Shown piece after piece: positions 46,275 through 52,200 of a stretch of 52,200 nt of DNA. The stretch is from Hyphomicrobiales bacterium (GTDB taxonomy: Bacteria > Pseudomonadota > Alphaproteobacteria > Rhizobiales > JAJFHC01): the NCBI GenBank assembly GCA_021775835.1, contig JAJFHC010000274.1, positions 1-52,200 of the forward strand, read 5' to 3'. The stretch's first letter is position 1. Every line of letters begins with the position of its first letter. The position numbers and the translations under genes were made by a program. Below the pieces are notes generated by a model. That model was not told the origin of the DNA and did not search any database. It was given only the letters and a program-made list of their open reading frames with translations.

Positions 46275-46686
46275 GTTTGTCTCTTTATTTCAATTGTTTG
46301 CGCGCGACGTCGAAAACCCGTCCGACAAATCCAAAACAACATCGAACACAATTCGGCCATTTTTCGTTCGCGGGTGCCCCTTCGTATCCTTACCACTCCA
46401 TCCGCCTAGGGATTTCACGGTTGCGACTTTTGCGCTCGTGCAAGACATTGTGACGCCAGGCAGCGAAGTTTCTGCTATTATGCCCGCCACGGTTGTGGCC
46501 CTGGCTACGCATGTTCATGTTGTTGCCAATCTTTGGGGGTACCCCTTGGCGTTAGGCACTGTCTGCTGAACGGTTGCGTTGGCATAGACGGTTTACGGAG
46601 CGAGTTCGGTTTGCCCTTGAGCAACCGACAAGATCAAAAAATAGCCGGCTGATCCGGTATGTGAGTTAAGAACGGAAATTGGCGTC
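46275..46686. promoter_or_regulatory. Long hemA leader region
   Basis: A 412-base spacer between the tRNA gene and hemA without a credible gene. It contains an extended -10-like TGCTATTAT (46473-46481), a palindrome GGGGTACCCC about 60 bases later, and little sequence homologous to proteins. No FNR-type box with both halves is present. The hemA promoter probably lies here. Confidence 0.4.
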
Positions 46687-47901
46687 ATGGATTTTGAAGA
46701 TTTCTTTGATGGAAAACTGAACGGTCTCCGCGAAGCAGGTAATTACCGGGAGTTTGCGGATCTGGCCCGTCACAAGGGGGCGTTTCCGAAGGCCACGCGC
46801 TATAGCGATGACGGGGTCAGCGAAGTCACCGTCTGGTGCTCTAACGACTATCTGGGTATGGGACAGCACCCGGCGACCCTGAACGCGATGAAAGAGGCTC
46901 TTGATACGTGTGGAGCGGGTGCCGGAGGCACGCGCAACATATCCGGAACAAACCACTATCACGTTGTCCTGGAGCAGGAACTTGCGGATCTGCATGGCAA
47001 GGAAGCAGCGCTCATGCTGACATCCGGCTATGTCGCCAACTGGGCGGCTCTTGGCACGCTCGCTAGCCTCATTCCCGATTGCGAAGTCTTTTCGGATGCC
47101 GACAATCACGCATCCATGATCGAAGGCATTCGGCATTCCCGCGCACCAAAGCACATCTGGAAACACAACGATCCGGAAGATCTTGACAGGAAGCTTTCTG
47201 CTGTCGATCCGGCAGCGCCCAAACTTGTGGCGTTTGAAAGCGTCTACTCAATGGACGGAGATATCGCTCCAATCTCGGAAATTTGCGACGTTGCCGAGAA
47301 ATACGGTGCCATGACCTATCTCGATGAAGTTCACGCGGTTGGACTGTACGGACCGCGTGGAGGAGGCATCGCGGAGCGAGACCACCAGATGGACCGCCTC
47401 ACGGTTATTCAGGGAACGCTCGGCAAGGCATTCGGCGTTATGGGCGGTTATATAGCGGCATCGGCGAACCTGTGCGATTTCGTGCGCTCCTTTGCGTCTG
47501 GTTTCATCTTCTCTACCGCCCTGCCGCCGGCATTGGCCGCCGGCGCCACGGCGTCGATCAGGCATCTGAAACAGAGTGACGCTGAGCGACAAGGGCAGCG
47601 CCGCAATGTCCGGTTGTTGCGTGAGCGGCTCGACGCCATAGGCATTCCGTACATGAAGAATGAAAGTCACATCGTGCCCGTCATGGTCGGCGAGGCAAAG
47701 AAGTGCAAGTTCATTTCCGATCTCCTGCTCGACAATTATGGAATCTACGTTCAGCCGATCAACTACCCGACCGTACCTAAAGGCACCGAGCGATTGCGGA
47801 TAACGCCGTCGCCTGTCCATACGGTCGAGGACATCGATGCTCTGGTCGAAGCCCTTTCGCAATTGTGGAGTCAATGCGCACTTTCACGGGCTGTGGCTTG
47901 A
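46687..47901 (+). CDS. hemA: 5-aminolevulinate synthase (C4 pathway)
   Basis: A 404-aa PLP enzyme condensing glycine and succinyl-CoA to 5-aminolevulinate, the first step of heme (and bacteriochlorophyll) synthesis in alphaproteobacteria. ATG 46687. Conserved features are [26 protein letters not shown], the PLP lysine K247 in TLGKAFG, the aspartate in [13 protein letters not shown] and the C-terminal [10 protein letters not shown]. The length is typical. It is followed 22 bases later by idi on the same strand. Confidence 0.96.
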   Translation: MDFEDFFDGKLNGLREAGNYREFADLARHKGAFPKATRYSDDGVSEVTVWCSNDYLGMGQHPATLNAMKEALDTCGAGAGGTRNISGTNHYHVVLEQELADLHGKEAALMLTSGYVANWAALGTLASLIPDCEVFSDADNHASMIEGIRHSRAPKHIWKHNDPEDLDRKLSAVDPAAPKLVAFESVYSMDGDIAPISEICDVAEKYGAMTYLDEVHAVGLYGPRGGGIAERDHQMDRLTVIQGTLGKAFGVMGGYIAASANLCDFVRSFASGFIFSTALPPALAAGATASIRHLKQSDAERQGQRRNVRLLRERLDAIGIPYMKNESHIVPVMVGEAKKCKFISDLLLDNYGIYVQPINYPTVPKGTERLRITPSPVHTVEDIDALVEALSQLWSQCALSRAVA

Positions 47902-47923
47902 GGCCACGAGATGAAATGCCGTC

Positions 47924-48523
47924 ATGCTTGAGGACATCGTCCAACTGGAACCGTACTGTGATCCATTTTATGCGACGCGGTGCGACGCCAAGATTGCGCC
48001 AACCGATCCGGCCATCCTGATTCCAGGCATCAATGCCAATGGGTCCTATTTTCCGATTGAAAAGATTGAAGCCCACGTCAAAGGCCTTCATCACCTTGCG
48101 GTGTCGGTCTTTCTCTTCGATGGCGACGAACTGCTCATTCAGCGGCGGGCAGTGGGAAAATACCATTGCGGGGGGCAATGGGCCAATACCTGCTGCACGC
48201 ATCCGCACTGGCTCGAAGACCCCAAAGACGCTGCCTCTAGGCGGTTGACCGAAGAACTGGGTGTTTCGGTTCCCATCGAAGAGCGTCTGATTGTGGAGTA
48301 TTCCGCAGATGTGGGAAACGGGTTGTGGGAAAAAGAACGCGTCCACATGTTTCGTGCCGATGTTTCCAAGCACGAAATCGATCTCGCTCTCGACCCGGAA
48401 GAAGTGCGCGAGACGGGCTGGGTTACGGCGGCGGATCTCAGAGATCACATGGACGCTGCCCCAGAACTCTACACCCCCTGGTTCCGGATCTATCTGGAGC
48501 GGTATCCTCAACTCAATTTTTAG
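47924..48523 (+). CDS. idi: Isopentenyl-diphosphate delta-isomerase, type I
   Basis: A 199-aa Nudix-fold enzyme that interconverts IPP and DMAPP. ATG 47924 has no strong ribosome site, so coupling to hemA is likely. It has the catalytic Cys in ANTCCTHPHW (about C91), the Nudix-like stretch AASRRLTEELGV and the catalytic Glu region WEKERVHMF. Type I Idi is uncommon in non-phototrophic alphaproteobacteria and is often linked to carotenoid or bacteriochlorophyll supply, which makes the hemA-idi pairing suggestive. No other pigment genes lie in the window. Confidence 0.93.
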   Translation: MLEDIVQLEPYCDPFYATRCDAKIAPTDPAILIPGINANGSYFPIEKIEAHVKGLHHLAVSVFLFDGDELLIQRRAVGKYHCGGQWANTCCTHPHWLEDPKDAASRRLTEELGVSVPIEERLIVEYSADVGNGLWEKERVHMFRADVSKHEIDLALDPEEVRETGWVTAADLRDHMDAAPELYTPWFRIYLERYPQLNF

Positions 48524-48600
48524 ACTGGCTGTTCTTTCGGCAAACGGGCAAGCAGCGCGTGCGAACCGGCAAGAGACCCAGTTCCGGATAGCCATTACCC

Positions 48601-49494
48601 CTATAAACGGCCAAGGCCGCGGGACCAGCGCTCCGTGGTTTCCAGACCATACGTTGTTGGGGCCTGTGCAGGGGAGCGGTCGAAGACGTCCGCAATCCCA
48701 AGCCGCCGCGCCGTCAAACGCTTGCCGTAGCAAAGGAGATGGTCAATCGAGATCATCAGGAACAGAAGCAGGGGAGCGATCTGTTTAAAGAGGCGTTCGG
48801 CTTCGTCGACGTTACCCGCGCGGTAGAGTTTGTATACCTGTGCCTGGACATCAGCTGCATCCGGTGTCGGAATCACACCGGCAAAGCCTGCCTGCAGGGT
48901 ATCGATCAGGTCAATGCCGTTGCGCCCGTTGAACAGGTCGAACGTGCCGGCGGCCTTTGTGGCTAGCTCCGAACTGGCCATGGCGTCGCCCTCGGCCTTC
49001 AGAAGAGTGACATTGGGATGCCGCCGATTGAGAGCGATCATTCCCTCATCGCTTAGTCCGATGCCGATGAACTGGGGCGCATTCTGAATGCCCACGGGAA
49101 CTGGAGATGCATCGGCTACAGACCCGAAGAAGGCAATCAATTCGTCGTCTGTCGCGGTTTTCAGGGGAGGCGGCTGTAGGACCACCCAGGCAGCCCCTTG
49201 ATCCGCCGCAAGTTTGACCGTCTCGATCTGTTCAGCAGCAGTCGGCTCCGATACGGTCACGGAGACAGGCAGTTTCCCGTTCGCGCCCTCCATGACCCAC
49301 CCGAAGAGCTGTCGCTTTTCAATGCGGGTGAGTTTGCTGCATTCACTGGCAAGGCCGCCGATGGCGAGACCGTGGACGCCGGCGCCGATACACCCGAGGA
49401 CCTGCCGTCTCATTGCCTCGCGGTCGAGGTCGCCGTTTTGGTCGAAGAAGGCATAGAGCATCGGATAGATGCCCTCAAATTGAAATCCTGTCAT
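48601..49494 (-). CDS. DapA-family (dihydrodipicolinate synthase-like) aldolase
   Basis: A 297-aa TIM-barrel protein. ATG 49494. The Schiff-base lysine is in VTLLKAEGD. The substrate-binding GTTGE is changed to GGLASEC, and the catalytic Tyr region normally reading YNVP is NAPQFIGIG, so it is probably not a lysine-pathway DapA. Members of this group act as lyases on other 2-keto acids (for example 4-hydroxy-2-oxoglutarate or sugar-acid aldolases). It is convergent with idi and divergent from the transglycosylase; no operon partner is visible. Confidence 0.83.
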   Translation of the reverse strand: MTGFQFEGIYPMLYAFFDQNGDLDREAMRRQVLGCIGAGVHGLAIGGLASECSKLTRIEKRQLFGWVMEGANGKLPVSVTVSEPTAAEQIETVKLAADQGAAWVVLQPPPLKTATDDELIAFFGSVADASPVPVGIQNAPQFIGIGLSDEGMIALNRRHPNVTLLKAEGDAMASSELATKAAGTFDLFNGRNGIDLIDTLQAGFAGVIPTPDAADVQAQVYKLYRAGNVDEAERLFKQIAPLLLFLMISIDHLLCYGKRLTARRLGIADVFDRSPAQAPTTYGLETTERWSRGLGRL

Positions 49495-49652
49495 GGTCTT
49501 GCCGCGCTTTGCTCAGATTCTGCATTTCGGGCAGCTTATCGAACGCGGCGGACAAGACACAGAAATTTCGCTGCACAGCCACGAACAAGCTTTGAGATGT
49601 GAATGGAAACGGGTTCAATGGTGCAATTCGTCGAATCAAGAGAGGACCGCAA

Positions 49653-50846
49653 ATGACGGTCGACAACCGCCCAGGACCGAACCGCTACGCTGTGTTGGTC
49701 ATGACATTCATGCTGGTCTGCAGTGGCGCAGGATCCGCCACGGCGGAGAGCTTTTCGCAGTTCATTGGCAAGCTGCGGGCGGATGCCCGGGCAGCGGGCG
49801 TTGCAGACCGGGTCATCACTGCGGCGTTCAAGGGGCTGAAACCCAACATGAAGCTGATTCCGTTGACCACCCGGCAGCCGGAGTTTCTTCAACCGGTCGG
49901 CCGTTACCTGTCGAAGCGGGTCACGTCGGCACGCATCAAGGCGGGACGCAAACGGGTCAGGAAATACGCGAAGACCCTGGCCGCTGTTGAACGCCGGTTC
50001 GGTGTGGACCGTCATGTGGTTGCCGCGATTTGGGGGCTGGAGACAAATTACGGCGGCTATATCGGCAAGAGTGACATTTTCCGGTCGCTGGCAACGCTTG
50101 GATGGAAACGCTATCGCGGCGACTTTTTTCGGAAAGAGTTCCTGGATGCGCTGCGTGTCATGCAATCGGAAAAGGTTGGCCGCCGCCGCATGGTCGGATC
50201 GTGGGCAGGCGGCATGGGACAGACCCAATTCATCCCATCCAGTTACCGCAAATACGCGGTCGATTTCGACGGCAACGGCCGGCGCGACCTTTGGAAATCC
50301 ACGGCAGACGCCCTGGGATCGACGGCCAACTATCTCGTCAAACACGGCTGGGTGCCAGGGGAGCCTTGGGGCTATCCCGTCAGTCTGCCAGCGGGCCTGC
50401 CCAGATCGGCACTGACACGTCCCTGGAAGGACTGGGCGGCGGCAGGCGTGAAGCGCAGGGATGGTGGAAAGCTTCCATCTATGTCGAAAGCGACGTTGTT
50501 TTTCCCAGCCGGCGCAGAAGGCCCTGCTTATCTTGTGACACAGAATTTCTCGGCAATTAGGGATTACAACTGGTCGGACTCATATGTCCTTTCCATCACC
50601 CGGCTGGCGGCCCACCTGAGTGGCAAGCCGCCGGTGCAGCAAAAATGGCCTACAGGCTCACCGCTGCTGAAACCCCAACGCCAGAAAATTCAAGCCATGC
50701 TTGCCAAGAAGGGCTTTGCGGTGCCGAACCGGATTGGTCGCATTACCCTGGAAATGCGAAACGTCATCAAGGACTATCAGTTGTCCCGTGGAGTGGTTGC
50801 CGATGGTCACCCGGATCTGGCACTGTTGAAGATGTTGGGCGAATAG
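49653..50846 (+). CDS. MltB-like lytic murein transglycosylase
   Basis: A 397-aa exported enzyme. ATG 49653 follows AGAGGA. The signal peptide (about 10-31) ends near ATAES. The catalytic glutamate is E130 in AIWGLETNYGGYIG, followed by RRRMVGSWAGGMGQTQFIPS and DFDGNGRRDLWKSTADALGS. A peptidoglycan-binding helix bundle is at the C-terminus (about 345-395, LAKKGFAVPNRIG). It cleaves peptidoglycan to 1,6-anhydro-MurNAc. It is divergent from the DapA-like gene. Confidence 0.93.
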   Translation: MTVDNRPGPNRYAVLVMTFMLVCSGAGSATAESFSQFIGKLRADARAAGVADRVITAAFKGLKPNMKLIPLTTRQPEFLQPVGRYLSKRVTSARIKAGRKRVRKYAKTLAAVERRFGVDRHVVAAIWGLETNYGGYIGKSDIFRSLATLGWKRYRGDFFRKEFLDALRVMQSEKVGRRRMVGSWAGGMGQTQFIPSSYRKYAVDFDGNGRRDLWKSTADALGSTANYLVKHGWVPGEPWGYPVSLPAGLPRSALTRPWKDWAAAGVKRRDGGKLPSMSKATLFFPAGAEGPAYLVTQNFSAIRDYNWSDSYVLSITRLAAHLSGKPPVQQKWPTGSPLLKPQRQKIQAMLAKKGFAVPNRIGRITLEMRNVIKDYQLSRGVVADGHPDLALLKMLGE

Positions 50847-50888
50847 GAACGTTGTCATCGCCTCAGTTTGGTCGCCGGCAATCACGCT

Positions 50889-51401
50889 TCAACTTGGGGT
50901 GGATTGAGGCCGTCTGAGATTTTCGAGGATGCAATTCACGATCGTCTCCTGATTGTTTGTTGTATCGACTGTCAGGACATTTTCTTCCCGTTCGGGTGGT
51001 TCGAGGGCGGCGTATTGACTGTCCAGAAGCCCTGGAGGCATGAAGTGATCGCGGCGTGCGTCCAGGCGGCTGCGCAACACCGCCTTGCTGCCGGTGAGAT
51101 GAATGAAGGCCGTGTCAGGACCGGCGCATCGCAGTCTGTCACGATAGGCCCGTTTGAGGGCCGAACAGGACACGACGACATCGTCGTTTCGCTGCCGATG
51201 GTGTTTCAGTTTGTCGACAATTGCGTCAAGCCATGGCCACCGATCATCGTCGGTCAGGGGCTGGCTTGATGCCATCTTGTCGCGATTTGCCTGAGGGTGG
51301 AGGTCGTCTCCCTCGATGAAGGGGATCCCCAGGCGGTGGGCAAGTGTCCCGCCCACAGTGGTCTTGCCGCAGCCGCACACTCCCATGATGATGATTATCA
51401 T
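50889..51401 (-). CDS. gntK: Gluconokinase
   Basis: A 170-aa P-loop kinase. ATG 51401 overlaps the gnd stop (ATGA). The Walker A motif is MGVCGCGKTT, with FIEGDDLHPQANRDKMASSQ and SCSALKRAYRDRLR typical of gluconate kinases. It phosphorylates gluconate to 6-phosphogluconate, the substrate of the upstream gnd product, so the two genes form a gluconate-use unit in the oxidative pentose-phosphate route. Confidence 0.93.
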   Translation of the reverse strand: MIIIIMGVCGCGKTTVGGTLAHRLGIPFIEGDDLHPQANRDKMASSQPLTDDDRWPWLDAIVDKLKHHRQRNDDVVVSCSALKRAYRDRLRCAGPDTAFIHLTGSKAVLRSRLDARRDHFMPPGLLDSQYAALEPPEREENVLTVDTTNNQETIVNCILENLRRPQSTPS

Positions 51402-52200
51402 GCCGGTTCCGTGTGCCAGGGGCCGTGAAAAATGCCGTCGCGGCCTGACCGTTTCAGACCATGAGCGCCAAATCGATCCCGCTGCAGCTGAACAAGGGCG
51501 GTGGGAAGTCGTGGTGTGTTACCGGCGTCGTGGTACATCAGGCAACTGGCGAGAACGGGAGCCGGAACACGGGCCGCAACGGCCGCGCCGACGGTTCGTC
51601 GCAGGGCCCCACTGCGTTGAGTGATGAAACCCGATAACGACGGGGGATCATCGAGCAACTCCAGCAGGCCCATGCGCAGGATCGATCCGGCGCGCCATAC
51701 TTCCGAAACACTCCGAAGCTTGATGTTCCAACTGTAAGCGTCGGAACCTGCTGTCAGCAGATGAGCACCTTGAGCAAGGGCGGTTGCCACCGCTGCCGCG
51801 AGCCCATCGCGGATATCATCGGTCGCCAAATCGACCGGGGCACTCGTCTTTCCCGATACTCGACACTGGCGCAAACCCGGATGGGATGAAATCTGACGCA
51901 GGGCGACAGCCTCGGCGATGGCGGGGACGGGAACACCCAGTTCCAATGCCGTTGCCGCACACCAGCCCCCTGTTCCTTTCTGACCTGCCGCATCGTCAAC
52001 GACTTGGACCAGACTATCACCGGTTTCCTGATCGACTGCCCGCAGGACGTCGGCCGTAATCTCCATAAGGTAGCCGTTGAGATCGCCTGTGGCCCATTCT
52101 TCGATACTGTCTGCCGCATCGCGAGGTGACATTCCGGTAGCCTCGAGCAACGTCCAGCTTTCGGCAATCGCCTGCATGATCGCGTACTCGATGCCGTTGT
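51398..52200 (-). CDS. gnd: 6-phosphogluconate dehydrogenase, decarboxylating (C-terminal part, cut by window edge)
   Basis: The last 267 residues or so of Gnd. The visible start NGIEYAIMQAIAESW matches the conserved HNGIEY motif, and KGTGGWCAATALELGVPVP and ISSHPGLRQCRVSG follow, then the C-terminal dimerisation segment ending GIFHGPWHTEPA. The N-terminal NADP-binding domain lies beyond the right edge. The enzyme makes ribulose 5-phosphate, CO2 and NADPH. Its stop overlaps the gntK start by 4 bases. Confidence 0.93.
   Translation of the reverse strand, partial: NGIEYAIMQAIAESWTLLEATGMSPRDAADSIEEWATGDLNGYLMEITADVLRAVDQETGDSLVQVVDDAAGQKGTGGWCAATALELGVPVPAIAEAVALRQISSHPGLRQCRVSGKTSAPVDLATDDIRDGLAAAVATALAQGAHLLTAGSDAYSWNIKLRSVSEVWRAGSILRMGLLELLDDPPSLSGFITQRSGALRRTVGAAVAARVPAPVLASCLMYHDAGNTPRLPTALVQLQRDRFGAHGLKRSGRDGIFHGPWHTEPA

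Noticed and set aside
46290..46490. Short minus-strand frame between the tRNA and hemA
   Set aside because: It has no ribosome site and no recognisable protein features.

Overview
The window is a chromosomal segment of an alphaproteobacterium. The strongest markers are a C4-pathway 5-aminolevulinate synthase (hemA), a DUF2336 protein, a yidD-thrS pair, a non-pyrrolysine MttB-family protein beside a dimethylglycine-dehydrogenase-like flavoprotein, and an aerobic 2-aminobenzoyl-CoA catabolic cluster. The gene mix fits a free-living, probably marine or soil, Hyphomicrobiales- or Roseobacter-like heterotroph; the genus cannot be read from the sequence.

Layout. 1-139 is the end of an IS3-family insertion sequence. 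193-4983 is a signalling island: two paralogous histidine kinases (the second with a periplasmic c-type heme motif) flanking a lone receiver protein and a receiver-EAL c-di-GMP phosphodiesterase. 5211-7581 is yidD-thrS. 7697-10866 holds a glycosyltransferase, a BioF2/FemAB-like acyltransferase and a PIG-L deacetylase, followed by a HAD dehalogenase. 11624-14637 (minus) has an EamA transporter remnant, a FecR-domain protein and a large von Willebrand A protein. 14928-18821 carries a nitroreductase, a flavin reductase-like protein, a beta-barrel protein and a CoA-lyase/MaoC pair. 19180-22495 has an atypical receiver protein, a transglycosylase, a DksA-like protein that has lost its zinc ligands, and an MFS transporter; a perfect FNR-type box lies upstream of the first. 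22709-29203 mixes DUF2336, Hpt and receiver proteins, NAD kinase, a zeta-type GST and a large GAF/PAS histidine kinase. 29224-32646 has an SDR and two MFS transporters.

32826-40458 is a complete-looking 2-aminobenzoate (anthranilate) CoA-pathway operon: flavin monooxygenase/reductase, SDR, MarR regulator, enoyl-CoA hydratase, acyl-CoA dehydrogenase, aryl-CoA ligase and RidA. The ligase carries a one-base deletion inside its ATP-binding motif. 40815-45541 is a second catabolic unit for methylated amines (XRE-cupin regulator, DMGDH-like oxidase, MttB homologue). 45750-52200 has a glycine-zipper lipoprotein, tRNA-Thr(TGT), hemA-idi, a DapA-family protein, an MltB-like transglycosylase, gluconokinase and the 3' part of gnd, which runs off the right edge.

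The items most worth checking are the heme-kinase/c-di-GMP island next to an IS, the RidA-containing anthranilate operon with its frameshifted ligase and palindromic operators, and the FNR-box-led cluster with the cysteine-depleted DksA homologue. I see no CRISPR array, prophage or toxin-antitoxin module.
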